From Vibrio rumoiensis 1S-45 (GTDB taxonomy: Bacteria > Pseudomonadota > Gammaproteobacteria > Enterobacterales > Vibrionaceae), in NCBI RefSeq assembly GCF_000286955.2, contig NZ_AJYK02000057.1, forward strand, positions 17,165-81,164: DNA of 64,000 nt, written 5' to 3'. This document shows positions 40,488 through 50,174 of the stretch, piece by piece. The position numbers and the translations under genes are program-made. The notes beneath the pieces were generated by a model that had not been told where the DNA came from, did no database searches, and saw only the letters and a list, made by a program, of their open reading frames with translations. Within the stretch, counting starts at the first letter, position 1. Every line of letters starts with the position of its first letter.

Positions 40488-40646
40488 ATCCTTAGTAAAT
40501 GAAGCTTCAGTATTATTTAGCCGACGTATTCGCATTATTGTTTATATAAACAATGGTACAGGCATTTATATCAAAGGGCCTCACTCGTTTATCACATCAC
40601 GGTAATTTTAAATTGCTGTGGGGATAATATTAATTTGACGCTGTCA

Positions 40647-40859
40647 TTATCCTTTTAGATTGATATACAGTTGTTCAACTTTTACCCTTGCCCACTCAGT
40701 TTTGCGCAAAAACTTTAAGCTGGATTTAATGCTTGGATCGGAAGTAAAGCAGCGGATGTTGATCATCTGGCCGAGCTGTTCCCAGCCATAATGTTCAACT
40801 AATTCAGTTAAGAGTTTCTCAAGAGTAATGCCGTGTAGTGGGTTGTTGGTCTGAGACAT
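40647..40859 (-). CDS. Small DUF2132 (VF530-like) protein
   Basis: This 70-aa protein belongs to the family named after VF530 of Vibrio fischeri, thought to bind nucleic acid. It has the typical start [20 protein letters not shown], then [20 protein letters not shown] and [19 protein letters not shown]. The start at 40859 is preferred because it begins the conserved block; an in-frame ATG 14 codons upstream has no family support. No function is established. It lies downstream of the acyl-CoA synthetase gene on the same strand. Confidence 0.88.
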   Translation of the reverse strand: MSQTNNPLHGITLEKLLTELVEHYGWEQLGQMINIRCFTSDPSIKSSLKFLRKTEWARVKVEQLYINLKG

Positions 40860-40922
40860 AAGAAGCCTAAAATATTTGGAATAAGGGTCAGTATATCGCA
40901 ATCTGACCCTAGACCCTTCTGA

Positions 40923-42602
40923 TTATTCTTCCCACACCACCAATTTATCTTTTGGCCACGCTGCGCCAACTTCATTGTATTTCTTTTCTAGAATATGACG
41001 CTTAATTTTTAGCGTCGGTGTTAAAACGCCATTTTCAATCGACCAAGGTTCTTTCACCATAAGTACACCTTTGATCTTGGCGTGTGATTCAAGACCTGCA
41101 TTAATTTGTTCTATGATCTTCGCCGTTTTACGTTCATATCGTGAGCGATCAAAGTTTTTGAAGGCATGGGGTATTACCAGTAGGATAGGTGCAGGTAATC
41201 CAAGGCCAATCAAACACATCATTTCTACCCTTGAGTGCTCAAAGATTTTCTTCTCAATCGGAACGGGTGAAACAAATTTTCCTTTAGCGGTTTTAAAGGT
41301 ATCTTTTTTACGGCCTTCAATCGACAAGAAGCCTTCATTATCAATACTGCCTATATCACCAGTATGCAGCCAACCATCGCTATCAAACGATTCCGCTGTT
41401 GCTTCTGCATTTTTATAATAACCGGCAAACAAACCAATTCCTTTAACCATGATTTCTTGATCGTCGGCAATTTTGATATCAACCCCTGGGCCTGCCGCGC
41501 CAACTGTGCCAATTTTATCGGCGCGGAAAGGGTAATTTAATGTGCTGTAAGCGAAGGTTTCAGTCATTCCCCACGCTTCAGTAATATTCATACCCACGGT
41601 GCGATACCATTCAAGTAACGAAGGCGATATAGGTGCCGAGCCACAACCTAATACTCTGGCTTGATCAAGCCCTAATCCTGCAATGATTTTCTTTTTCACA
41701 ATGCCATTGAGGAAAGGGATAGAGAGTAGAATGTTCAGTTTACGCTGCGGCATCTTATCTAAAATACGTTGTTGGAAAACCGTCCATAAACGTGGCACAG
41801 AAATAAATAATGTTGGTCTGTGTGCTTTCACATCATCAATGAAAGTATCAAGACTTTCTGCAAAGCCGGTGGGTACGCCACCGAGCACAGAGCTACCGAA
41901 AACATACACACGTTCAGTAATGTGAGCGAGAGGCAGATACGAGAAAAGCCTATCATTGCCTTGAAGGCCAATGTGTTCAACGATCTTAGAAGAACTCCAA
42001 GCAAATCCACCATAAGTCAGCATGGCACCTTTAGGTAGGCCGGATGTTCCCGAGGTATAAACAATCGACATTAATGTGTCGTGGTGATGTTCAGGGCGTT
42101 CTTCACTTGCAGGGTGGCTATCGACGAGCTCATCGAAGCGATGCTGACAGGTTGGGACGCCAGCATAAGGTAAGCTAATTGAAATCAATTCTGGGTGTTT
42201 ATTTAAAACTTCAATGGTGGCTTTATCATCATCAAGTTTACCAACAATAACGGCTTTTGCTTCACTGTGTACGAGGCAATGTTCAATAGTTTCACTGCCT
42301 GCAGTTGGGAAAATAGGTACGCTAATATAGTCGCCAAGCATTAATGCTAAGTCAGTAATAAACCATTCTGCACAGTTTTTAGATAGCAGAGCAATTTTGT
42401 CTCTTGGCTGTAATCCAAGGCCTCGTAGGGCAGAAACCAAACGTAATGCTTGATCCGCAACTTCAGAGAAGGTGAATTCTTTAATTTCACGGTTAATCGG
42501 TTGCGTCAGATAAACGGCATTAGGTGTCTCTTGCGCCCATTTTAAAATCATTTCATGAGGTAAAGTTAACGGCTGCATTGGCTGTTGATTTGTTTTATTC
42601 AT
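40923..42602 (-). CDS. AMP-forming acyl-CoA synthetase (long-chain type)
   Basis: This 559-aa enzyme belongs to the adenylate-forming superfamily, COG1022-like, which activates fatty acids to acyl-CoA through an acyl-AMP intermediate. The P-loop is MSIVYTSGTSGLPKGAMLTY; later motifs are ITEAWGMTETFAYST, DGWLHTGDIGSID and EGRKKDTFKTAKGKFVSP. The last one, with K rather than the common R-x-x-K-x-x-x-G arrangement, is typical of COG1022 ligases. No membrane segment or signal peptide is seen. A gene of this type follows fusA2 in V. cholerae as well. The substrate is unknown. Confidence 0.87.
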   Translation of the reverse strand: MNKTNQQPMQPLTLPHEMILKWAQETPNAVYLTQPINREIKEFTFSEVADQALRLVSALRGLGLQPRDKIALLSKNCAEWFITDLALMLGDYISVPIFPTAGSETIEHCLVHSEAKAVIVGKLDDDKATIEVLNKHPELISISLPYAGVPTCQHRFDELVDSHPASEERPEHHHDTLMSIVYTSGTSGLPKGAMLTYGGFAWSSSKIVEHIGLQGNDRLFSYLPLAHITERVYVFGSSVLGGVPTGFAESLDTFIDDVKAHRPTLFISVPRLWTVFQQRILDKMPQRKLNILLSIPFLNGIVKKKIIAGLGLDQARVLGCGSAPISPSLLEWYRTVGMNITEAWGMTETFAYSTLNYPFRADKIGTVGAAGPGVDIKIADDQEIMVKGIGLFAGYYKNAEATAESFDSDGWLHTGDIGSIDNEGFLSIEGRKKDTFKTAKGKFVSPVPIEKKIFEHSRVEMMCLIGLGLPAPILLVIPHAFKNFDRSRYERKTAKIIEQINAGLESHAKIKGVLMVKEPWSIENGVLTPTLKIKRHILEKKYNEVGAAWPKDKLVVWEE

Positions 42603-42827
42603 AATTCACGCCCTGGTTACATTTCATTAACATATTTAGCCTGTTCCTATAAAAAGCACAATAGATTGAGGTACAACCAGTTTAATAGTGTGAACTGGAA
42701 CCACTCTGAGTTTGTAAACAATTATGTCAATAAGGAATTGGAATAATGAAAATTTTTGGATGTAATGAAATGGACGCGCTTCCAATGCCTTATTGTTTCA
42801 GTATAGCCGTATTTCATTATTTCACCT

Positions 42828-44030
42828 TTAAGTGATTGTTAATAAAGCACCTAATAACATAAAGCCGATGACAAGCAATAAAATGGGACATTTGAATCTT
42901 CTTAAAATAAATAACCCCAGAATTATCGAAACTATATCAATCGTTTGCTCGACCGCTGTGACAAATACCGGTTGATATAGCGCGGCGAGTAGTAAGCCCA
43001 CAACAGAAGCATTGATGCCGCCAATCGCACTCGATAATACTGGTTTGTTTGCAAGGGTTTTCCAGTGACCAAGAAAAACAATTACCAGCAAAAAACCGGG
43101 TAAGAAGATAGCTAAGGTTGCGATTAAAGCGCCTAATATTGGGGTGTTTGGTAGCAAGAAATAGCCAAGGTATGTTGCTAGGGTAAACATAGGGCCGGGG
43201 ACGGCTTGAGCGGTAGCATAACCGGTTAAAAATTGCTCGGAGGATATCTGCCCTTGCAAGCTATTTACCGAATCTAATCCGCTTTGTAATTCTAGATTAC
43301 TTTGTAATAAAGGCAGAACCACATGCCCGCCACCAAATACTAAGCTGCCAGTTTGGAAAAATTCAGAAAATACCTTAAGAGTGACATTCAGATCGCCAAA
43401 CCAAGGGAGAATGAAGAAGAAAGATAAGAATAAACCTCCCGCTACCCACTCTTTATATGAGGTGTTTGAGTGGCTTGGTAGTGAGCTTGGCGTTGTCGGT
43501 GATTGTTTATCCGGTATCCACCGCGCGCCAACAATGGCTGCAATGGTTAAACTGATCAGCTGGCTTGCGACACTCGGGAGCAATAAGATAAAGCAAGCCG
43601 TCATAACACACAAAGTTGTGGTGAGTTTGGTTTGGCAGAAGTTGCGATACATACTGAACGTGGCATCGGCAACCACCACCACTGCCAGCAGTTTTAACCC
43701 ATGAATTATGCCTTCAAAAATATCATTATTTAAGAATGCAGAGCTTAAACTGGCCGCCATGACCATGAGAAGAATCGACGGTAAGGTAAACCCTAAAAAA
43801 GCGCAGATACCACCTAAAACGCCTGCTCTTTGATAGCCGATGGCAAATCCAATTTGGCTTGAACCGGGGCCAGGAAGAAACTGGCTTAACGCAATTAATT
43901 GTGCGTAATCTTCTGAGCTAAGCCATTGACGTTTTTCAACGAACGCAGAACGAAAATAGCCAATGTGAGCCGCAGGACCACCAAAACTGATGCAACCGAG
44001 AAAGAAAAAGGTTTTGAATATGAGGAGCAT
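42828..44030 (-). CDS. chrA: Chromate transporter ChrA
   Basis: This 400-aa inner-membrane protein of the two-domain CHR family exports chromate or related oxyanions in characterised members. Each half begins with the family motif: LGCISFGGPAAHIGYFR at the N-terminus with SQFLPGPGSSQ, and VFGGGHVVLPLLQ with TAQAVPGPMFTLATYLG in the second half. About ten hydrophobic segments are visible. A GAGG-like site is not obvious before the ATG. It lies alone between the acyl-CoA synthetase and glycerate kinase genes. Confidence 0.92.
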   Translation of the reverse strand: MLLIFKTFFFLGCISFGGPAAHIGYFRSAFVEKRQWLSSEDYAQLIALSQFLPGPGSSQIGFAIGYQRAGVLGGICAFLGFTLPSILLMVMAASLSSAFLNNDIFEGIIHGLKLLAVVVVADATFSMYRNFCQTKLTTTLCVMTACFILLLPSVASQLISLTIAAIVGARWIPDKQSPTTPSSLPSHSNTSYKEWVAGGLFLSFFFILPWFGDLNVTLKVFSEFFQTGSLVFGGGHVVLPLLQSNLELQSGLDSVNSLQGQISSEQFLTGYATAQAVPGPMFTLATYLGYFLLPNTPILGALIATLAIFLPGFLLVIVFLGHWKTLANKPVLSSAIGGINASVVGLLLAALYQPVFVTAVEQTIDIVSIILGLFILRRFKCPILLLVIGFMLLGALLTIT

Positions 44031-44107
44031 GAGTTAGCAGTAACCTAAAAAGCAAAAGAGAGTATTTCACCAAGTTTAGGTTACATTTTAATTAACGATC
44101 CTAATGT

Positions 44108-45253
44108 TTATGAGCGTTGGCTACATTGCCAAACTCTTGCAACATTCTCGGCTAAGTTCGCCATGTTCACACCGGCTTCTTCAAATGCGGTGGAAAGATC
44201 GAATGGGCGAGGGGTAGCGGCAAAAACGGCATCAATACCATGTTCATAAACCGCTTGGTAGTTATCGCCTAAACCACCGGCTAATGCAATAACCGGTAAA
44301 TTGAATGCTTTGGCAGCTTGAGCAACCCCGACAGGCGTTTTACCGTGTGCGCTTTGCCAGTCGATTCTCCCTTCCCCAGTAAACACCAGATCCGCGCCTT
44401 CTAAATGCCTATCAATAGCTAATGTTTCCAATACAATTTGAATGCCCGGTTTTAAGGTGGCGTTGGTAAAACCTAAAAAGGCAGCGCCTGATCCGCCGGC
44501 TGCTCCTGCGCCTGCAATGTTTTTGATGGATTTTCCCATTAATGCTTCAACTAAATCCGCATAATGATTTAAAGCGTCATCTAGCAGTTTTGTATCTTCT
44601 TCTGTTGCGCCTTTTTGTTTACCAAAAGTGGCGGTCGCGCCGTGCTCTCCACATAATGGATTATCAACATCGCAAGCGATCACAATGTCACAATTTGCCA
44701 AGCGTGGATCAAGTTGGTGAGCGGATAGGCTTTCGATCTTGGTTAATCCGATCCCATTGCCTGAAATAGCGTTTTCTTGCTTATCTAAAAATTGAACACC
44801 TAACGCTTCTAGCATCCCCATGCCTCCATCATTGGTGGCGCTGCCGCCTAAACCAATAATGAGCTTGGTTGCCCCTTGATTTAAGGCATGTGAAATAAGC
44901 TCACCAGTCCCAAAGCTGCTGGTGGCTTTAGGATCACGTTTGGCGGGAGGGACATGATGTAAACCGCTGGCGGCTGCCATTTCAATCACCGCAGTATGTG
45001 CATGTTCGCCGCCCAATCGCCCATAGAAAGCCTCAACGGTGTCACCCAATGGTCCTTTCACTTGGCATTCAATGATCGCTCCATTGGTCGCATCGACCAG
45101 TGATTGCACCGTACCTTCACCTCCATCGGCAACTGGAATATGAACAAATTCGGCATCTTGCCATACTCTAACCAAACCGTTTTCAATGGCTTGGCAAACT
45201 TGTTTGGCGGTTAAGCTTTCTTTAAATGAATCGGGAGCGATGATGATTTTCAT
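44108..45253 (-). CDS. garK: Glycerate kinase (GarK/GlxK type)
   Basis: This 381-aa type-1 glycerate kinase phosphorylates D-glycerate, giving 2-phosphoglycerate in the E. coli enzyme. Motifs: start MKIIIAPDSFKESLTAKQV, PVADGGEGTVQSLVDATNG, LIIGLGGSATNDGGMGMLEA, and FTGEGRIDWQSAHGKTPVGV. An AGGTGACC site precedes the ATG. cdaR lies 132 nt upstream on the same strand, and in E. coli CdaR activates garK. The other glucarate/galactarate genes are not in the window, so the symbol garK rests on the cdaR neighbour; glxK is the alternative. Confidence 0.88.
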   Translation of the reverse strand: MKIIIAPDSFKESLTAKQVCQAIENGLVRVWQDAEFVHIPVADGGEGTVQSLVDATNGAIIECQVKGPLGDTVEAFYGRLGGEHAHTAVIEMAAASGLHHVPPAKRDPKATSSFGTGELISHALNQGATKLIIGLGGSATNDGGMGMLEALGVQFLDKQENAISGNGIGLTKIESLSAHQLDPRLANCDIVIACDVDNPLCGEHGATATFGKQKGATEEDTKLLDDALNHYADLVEALMGKSIKNIAGAGAAGGSGAAFLGFTNATLKPGIQIVLETLAIDRHLEGADLVFTGEGRIDWQSAHGKTPVGVAQAAKAFNLPVIALAGGLGDNYQAVYEHGIDAVFAATPRPFDLSTAFEEAGVNMANLAENVARVWQCSQRS

Positions 45254-45385
45254 AAGGTCACCTAATGATTGCGATAGCGAGAAAGTACTTTACTGAGTAT
45301 GGCGAAATTTACGCAATACTGCCTCGGGCAACTGACTCAATATGGGGGTTGAATAATGGTTTTTTTTTGTTCGAATGAACAATTT

Positions 45386-46525
45386 CTAATAGATGGTTAA
45401 CCCAATGTATAATTCGACTAACCCGGTAAAGGTGTGTGGCGATATATGGGTTATTTGTTCAATTTTGTCTAGGCGATAACGCAGTGTGTTACGGTGAATA
45501 TAAAGGCTGTCAGAGCACGATTTTAAATTGCCTTGATGCTCAAATAAGCACTGTAAGGTTTTCATCAGTTGCCCTGATTTATCTTGTTGCTTGAGTTTGT
45601 TAACGGATTGGCTTAATTGTGCGCTTTGCCAATTATCAGCAAGAGGCGATAAAAGAACTGGAATGCGAAAGTCTGAAAACACATAGCTAGTTTGATTTGG
45701 CCGTTGTCGCTTACCAAGTAGCATGACTTGTTTGGCACTTTGATATGAAAGCGGGATATCTTTTGGGTGAGGGAAGCTCTGCCCTAAAGAAATACGTATA
45801 TCGTTTATATTGTGATGAGATAAATGCTGACTAAAACGTTGAATGAGTTTATTTAGCGTAGGTTTTAACTGTGTTTCATGATCGACATTTTTTGTATTAA
45901 CCATGCTTAACACGACTATCTGATCCATTGAAATAACGGCGATCAGATCATCGTGTTGTTGGCGTTCTAGCGTATCAACGATTTTTCGAACATGTGCGAA
46001 TTGATTTTCGGTGTGAGATTCAATCTCAACAATGATTGCCACTCTGGGCATGGATAAATCAATCGAAAGGCGATGCGCCCATTCCTGCAGCGCAGGCTCG
46101 GCAAGTTCATCGTTAACCCAAGCGGAAATAAACTCCTCAACATGGCGTTTATCCCATTGTAATTGTTCGATAAGCAATGAGCGTTCAATGAGCATCTCAG
46201 AGGTCATTTTTACCAGCTCAGCGTAGCTACGAATGATGTCCGGATCGCCTGTTATGCCGACCACACCAATAATAGTATGATTGTGCTGTAGCAGTAGATT
46301 AATACCGGGCTTCACGCCTTTTAGCGATTGGTTGCTTTGTTGGCTGATCTCAACCGTATCGCCATGCTGCAGAGCGAGTATAGCACCATCATGCATTTGC
46401 CCAATTCGCTCAGGCTCTCCACTGCCAATAATGACACCACTTTTATCCATCACGTTAATGTTCGTACCGATGATCGCCATTGTGCGATTTACGATTTCTT
46501 GTGCGAGAGCAGCGTCTATATACAT
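45386..46525 (-). CDS. cdaR: Sugar diacid utilisation regulator CdaR
   Basis: CdaR activates genes for glucarate, galactarate and glycerate use in E. coli. The 379-aa protein has the N-terminal diacid-recognition domain (LAQEIVNRTMAIIGTNINVM, GVVGITGDPDIIRSYAELVK), a GGDEF-like middle region, and a C-terminal PucR-type helix-turn-helix (LKSCSDSLYIHRNTLRYRLD). Glycerate kinase lies directly downstream, consistent with local activation. The signal molecule here, probably a diacid or glycerate, is inferred. Confidence 0.92.
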   Translation of the reverse strand: MYIDAALAQEIVNRTMAIIGTNINVMDKSGVIIGSGEPERIGQMHDGAILALQHGDTVEISQQSNQSLKGVKPGINLLLQHNHTIIGVVGITGDPDIIRSYAELVKMTSEMLIERSLLIEQLQWDKRHVEEFISAWVNDELAEPALQEWAHRLSIDLSMPRVAIIVEIESHTENQFAHVRKIVDTLERQQHDDLIAVISMDQIVVLSMVNTKNVDHETQLKPTLNKLIQRFSQHLSHHNINDIRISLGQSFPHPKDIPLSYQSAKQVMLLGKRQRPNQTSYVFSDFRIPVLLSPLADNWQSAQLSQSVNKLKQQDKSGQLMKTLQCLFEHQGNLKSCSDSLYIHRNTLRYRLDKIEQITHISPHTFTGLVELYIGLTIY

Positions 46526-46651
46526 GGTTCTACCTTATAAACATAAAGTGACATTGAGAGTGGCCTTCCAATATCAGATTAACTTATGTCCATAAAGGTT
46601 GTTAGCAAGTTGGCTTTAAATTGTGAGTTTGCACAATTTATGCGAGTTGTA

Positions 46652-47854
46652 TTAAGAAACCAGTTGAAAAGCTTGTTTTAAGCGTAATAGATAAGATTCA
46701 TCTCGGCAGATGCTTTTTCCCGGTTCGTCAGAAATTTTTGCTACCGGCTTTCCTTGGCACGAAGTGAGTTTAAGCACAATATTCAAACTTTCCACTTCAG
46801 GAAGATCGCAAGTCAATTTAGTACCAATCCCAAAGCTGGTTTTAATACGACCTAGAAAGTGTTGGTAGATCTCAACGGCCTTAGGCAAAGACAAACCATC
46901 GGAAAAAACCAGAACTTTGGACTTTGGGTCAATACCAAGTTTTTGATAATGGGCGATGGCTTTTTTCCCCCAAGCGATGGGATCACCACTGTCATGGCGT
47001 AAGCCAACAAAAGTATTGGCAAGGGCAGGAGTAAAGTCTCGTAAAAAGGAATCCATGTTAATGCAGTCGGTTAACGCGATACCCAATGAATCAGGGTATT
47101 CTTTGAGCCAAGTTTGTAAGGCAAGGTGTTGAGAATCGGCTAATTCACCAGAGAGTTGTTGGTGCGCTTGAAACCATTCATGGGCCTGAGTACCCACTGG
47201 ATTAAGCCCTTTTTTGTAGGCTAAATAGTAGTTAGAGGTACCATCAAATTGTGGGAAATACTCAATCAATTGTTCAATGATATTATGCTGTACTTGCTTA
47301 GAAAAACGGCGACGAGTGCCAAAATCAATTAACGAAAACTGGCTCATGTCCAAGGTGGGGTAAGCGGCATGTAATTGATTTAATTTACGGTGTAATACTT
47401 GGCAAGCTTGCTCTGCGGTGGCCGTTGGGTAAATAGTGCGCCCACGAATCTCACTGATCATTGCCAATAATGGTACTTCCCACAAAATGACATCTAGCCA
47501 TTTCCCTGAAAGAGTAATGGTCAGTTGATCGCCATTATTACTTAGTTCTATATTATTTTTATTGAAACGAAAGGTGGCTAAGTAGCTAAGGTAGTCTGGT
47601 TTAAAAAAAGGCAAACTGGCGAGGTAATCCAATTCACTTTGCTTAAAGGACAGATGACATAAATGCTCAATTTGAATAATGAGATCATCTAAGTACGGAC
47701 GTAAATCTTCTTGGCTACGGCAATGAAATTCGGCCACAACATCAACATCTGGATATTGATGAAAGACCGCTTGCTGCATGTGCAGTTTGTACGCGTCGGT
47801 ATCAAGTAAAGAGTTAATGATTGGTGTGTGGTTGGTTGGATTCAACTGAGTCAT
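46652..47854 (-). CDS. pncB: Nicotinate phosphoribosyltransferase
   Basis: PncB makes nicotinate mononucleotide from nicotinate and PRPP with ATP, salvaging NAD. The ATG at 47854 gives 400 aa, equal to E. coli PncB; a TTG four codons upstream is possible. Motifs: [20 protein letters not shown] at the N-terminus, [26 protein letters not shown] with the phosphorylated-histidine region, and [16 protein letters not shown]. The end [18 protein letters not shown] is also conserved. A separate promoter is likely; it lies upstream of cdaR but is functionally unrelated. Confidence 0.95.
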   Translation of the reverse strand: MTQLNPTNHTPIINSLLDTDAYKLHMQQAVFHQYPDVDVVAEFHCRSQEDLRPYLDDLIIQIEHLCHLSFKQSELDYLASLPFFKPDYLSYLATFRFNKNNIELSNNGDQLTITLSGKWLDVILWEVPLLAMISEIRGRTIYPTATAEQACQVLHRKLNQLHAAYPTLDMSQFSLIDFGTRRRFSKQVQHNIIEQLIEYFPQFDGTSNYYLAYKKGLNPVGTQAHEWFQAHQQLSGELADSQHLALQTWLKEYPDSLGIALTDCINMDSFLRDFTPALANTFVGLRHDSGDPIAWGKKAIAHYQKLGIDPKSKVLVFSDGLSLPKAVEIYQHFLGRIKTSFGIGTKLTCDLPEVESLNIVLKLTSCQGKPVAKISDEPGKSICRDESYLLRLKQAFQLVS

Positions 47855-48010
47855 AGCAAGCTTCAAATAACAATAATTTGAGTATTTTACCTGACATCCT
47901 TATAAATAGGAAAAATCGAACGATTGATCGCAGGCGTTAGATTAATGAGTATTTGGCCTATCATGATCTAAAAGCTATTGGCCTATGGTGATCCTTCCTT
48001 GCTTTAGATA

Positions 48011-48040
48011 TAAAAAATCCCGCCAGAATTGACGGGATTT
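48011..48040 (-). terminator. Terminator after dapD
   Basis: On the minus strand AAATCCCG pairs with CGGGATTT across a 10-nt loop and is followed by a T-run (complement of the A-run 48012-48017). The rest of the 306-bp gap between dapD and pncB shows no other clear feature. Confidence 0.82.
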
Positions 48041-48160
48041 CAAATGGTTAGAATGTTCAGCTTATTTTAATCTTAGCTTTTGAGTTATTGTAATCCCAAA
48101 GCCTATTCCCTGTACCAAGCCCAAAAATGAGCAAGTAAATTGCACAAAGGGATCACGGTT

Positions 48161-49192
48161 CTAGTTGTTTGAGTGCAACTCGCTGTTTAACTCAACCGCT
48201 GATTTATTGGTTAAGCATTCAATCTTGCCTGTCACTGAATTGCGACGGAACAATAGGTCTGATTTACCAGAAAGGTCGCGTGCTTTTGCAACTTCGACTT
48301 CATTGCCAGAGGCATCTAGCATAGTCACTTTTGTGCCTGCGGTAATGTATAAGCCAGATTCAATCGTACAGCGATCGCCCAGTGGGAAACCAAGGCCAGC
48401 GTTGGCGCCTAGTAAGCTGTTTTCACCAATCTTGATGACCACTTTACCACCACCTGAAAGGGTACCCATGATAGAAGCGCCACCACCGATATCAGAACCT
48501 TCACCGACTAAAACGCCAGCAGAAATACGACCTTCCACCATGCTCACACCTTCAGTGCCTGCATTGAAGTTGATGAAGCCTTCATGCATAACTGTTGTGC
48601 CTTCGCCCACATGTGCGCCAAGACGAACACGAGAAGTGTCGGCGATGCGTACGCCAGTAGGGACAATGTAATCCACCATTTTAGGGAATTTATCCACACA
48701 ATCGACCGTTAAAATTTCGCCATTTAAGCGAGCTTGAATTTGACGAGAAGCTAGCTCAGGTAAATCGATAGGGCCTTGGTTAGTCCATGCAATGTTGTGC
48801 AATAAGCCAAAGATGCCATCTAGTACGATGCCGTGTGGCTTGGCTAAACGGTGTGAAATTAATTGCAGTTTAAGGAAACCTTCAGCGACTGATGTTGGTT
48901 GCTCATCGCTAGCAAGCACAACTAATACCAACGGCTGAGAAGATTGCGCTGCTTTTTCAGCAAAATCTGCATTGGCTACATCTGCATTAGCAGCGAAAGC
49001 GGTAGAAAGTTCACCTGCGATTTCAGGGCTTATTTCAATCGCTTGGTTGCCTTCAGAGTAGCCCGATACTTGAGCAACAGCAGCCACTAAAGCGTCTGAT
49101 GGATTAATGATTGGGCTTGGGAAAAAGGCTTCGATGATTTTACCGTCGCGGTTTTTGGTTGCGGTGCCGAAGGCAAGTGCGAAATTGGCCAT
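48161..49192 (-). CDS. dapD: Tetrahydrodipicolinate N-succinyltransferase (long form)
   Basis: DapD transfers succinyl from succinyl-CoA to tetrahydrodipicolinate in lysine and diaminopimelate synthesis. The 343-aa protein is the long DapD type found in Vibrio and Pseudomonas rather than the 274-aa E. coli type. An N-terminal domain (1-160) precedes a left-handed beta-helix of hexapeptide repeats (VRLGAHVGEGTTVMHEGFIN, VEGRISAGVLVGEGSDIGGG, IKIGENSLLGANAGLGFPLG). The ATG follows GGAGAT. A terminator ends the gene. satP lies 157 nt upstream. Confidence 0.95.
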   Translation of the reverse strand: MANFALAFGTATKNRDGKIIEAFFPSPIINPSDALVAAVAQVSGYSEGNQAIEISPEIAGELSTAFAANADVANADFAEKAAQSSQPLVLVVLASDEQPTSVAEGFLKLQLISHRLAKPHGIVLDGIFGLLHNIAWTNQGPIDLPELASRQIQARLNGEILTVDCVDKFPKMVDYIVPTGVRIADTSRVRLGAHVGEGTTVMHEGFINFNAGTEGVSMVEGRISAGVLVGEGSDIGGGASIMGTLSGGGKVVIKIGENSLLGANAGLGFPLGDRCTIESGLYITAGTKVTMLDASGNEVEVAKARDLSGKSDLLFRRNSVTGKIECLTNKSAVELNSELHSNN

Positions 49193-49206
49193 TTAAAAGA
49201 TATCTC

Positions 49207-49246
49207 CATATAAAAATAGTGGGTAAAGGTCAATAAAACTTACCCA
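49207..49246 (-). terminator. Terminator or attenuator between satP and dapD
   Basis: On the minus strand TGGGTAA pairs with TTACCCA (49220-49226 and 49240-49246) and is followed by CTATTTTTATA. It ends only about 20-30 nt before the dapD ATG, so it either terminates satP, with dapD needing a start point very close by, or attenuates dapD. Confidence 0.5.
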
Positions 49247-49267
49247 TTGAATGTCAAACTGTTATCC

Positions 49268-49282
49268 CAATCATAATGATTG
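49268..49282. promoter_or_regulatory. 15-bp palindrome upstream of dapD
   Basis: CAATCAT-A-ATGATTG is a perfect palindrome with 7-bp arms, centred about 83 bp upstream of the dapD ATG. It looks like an operator. It does not closely match an ArgR or Fur box, so the regulator is unknown. Confidence 0.4.
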
Positions 49283-49349
49283 CGTGCCTGAGTGAAAAGG
49301 CTTGAAGTGAAAATAATCGAAATTGAGAGAATTTATCCCAAATGTTTAG

Positions 49350-49943
49350 CTATGGCTCGATAAGTCTCTCGGGTGCCATGAGGCCAATGGGAAGAATCGT
49401 ACGTCCTAATTCTTGATAAAGGATTTTCGCCACCGCTAAATAAAATGCACAACCACCACACACTAACCCCATTAAACTGGCTACAATTCCAATGCTTTCT
49501 ATTGGAATAAATTGATGGAGTGCCAGTAAAAAGTACACCATGGCTAATGAGCTAAAAATAATAAAATCTAATCGGCTTAGTTGACGAGCAATCAGAGTCA
49601 TACAACCAGTAAATAAACCCCATAAGATGAAATAGCATCCAACTAACCCAGTTGGCGCCGATTCCCACCCCAACTGTGGAAAAATAAGCAGGCTCACAAA
49701 CGAAAGCCAATAGATCCCATAAGCACAAAATGTTACTCCAGAAAAGCTGCGCCCATTTTTGTACTCAAGTAAACCTACAAACAGTTGTGTTAGCCCACCA
49801 CACAATAGTGCCATCGAAATAATTAAAGCGTTTAATGGTAACAAACTCAGACCATGCAGGTTAACGACAATACTGGTCATGCTAAAGCCCAATAATCCAA
49901 GTGGGCTGTAATCGATCTGAGGAGAAGCGGTCGGTAGTGTCAT
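49350..49943 (-). CDS. satP: Acetate/succinate transporter SatP (GPR1/FUN34/YaaH family)
   Basis: This 197-aa six-helix inner-membrane protein aligns well with E. coli SatP: YSPLGLLGFSMTSIVVNLHG at the N-terminus (family NPxG-type motif, here SPLG), GGLTQLFVGLLEYKNGRSFS, TFCAYGIYWLSFV, and the end LYQELGRTILPIG. It would exchange acetate or succinate with protons. The first motif reads YSPLG instead of NPAPLG, a minor change. It is upstream of dapD on the same strand. Confidence 0.9.
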   Translation of the reverse strand: MTLPTASPQIDYSPLGLLGFSMTSIVVNLHGLSLLPLNALIISMALLCGGLTQLFVGLLEYKNGRSFSGVTFCAYGIYWLSFVSLLIFPQLGWESAPTGLVGCYFILWGLFTGCMTLIARQLSRLDFIIFSSLAMVYFLLALHQFIPIESIGIVASLMGLVCGGCAFYLAVAKILYQELGRTILPIGLMAPERLIEP

Positions 49944-50045
49944 TATAAAGTGGTCAATGATTGAACAATGCTATTAGTAATACCACTGAAATCAAGAACT
50001 GTAAACATTGTATTCTTTATTGTGTACAATATTTCGATGCAGTGA

Positions 50046-50084
50046 TAAAAAGGCTAGTAATGATGTATGGTCAAGTACTAGCCT
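50046..50084 (-). terminator. Terminator after yebG
   Basis: AGGCTAGTA (50051-50059) pairs perfectly with TACTAGCCT (50076-50084); on the minus strand a T5 run follows. It lies about 90 nt after the yebG stop. Confidence 0.75.
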
Positions 50085-50174
50085 AGAGTGTTGATATTTA
50101 TAGATCGTTTTTCAACGCTAGAGAGCAATAGAAGGTGAAAACCTGTGACTTTAGGTGCGAATAGACAAAGCGAA

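Noticed and set aside
42677..42698. CCAGTT-N10-AACTGG upstream of the acyl-CoA synthetase as a FadR site
   Set aside because: The half-sites are in the opposite order to the FadR consensus and the spacing is wrong. It could be a chance hairpin.
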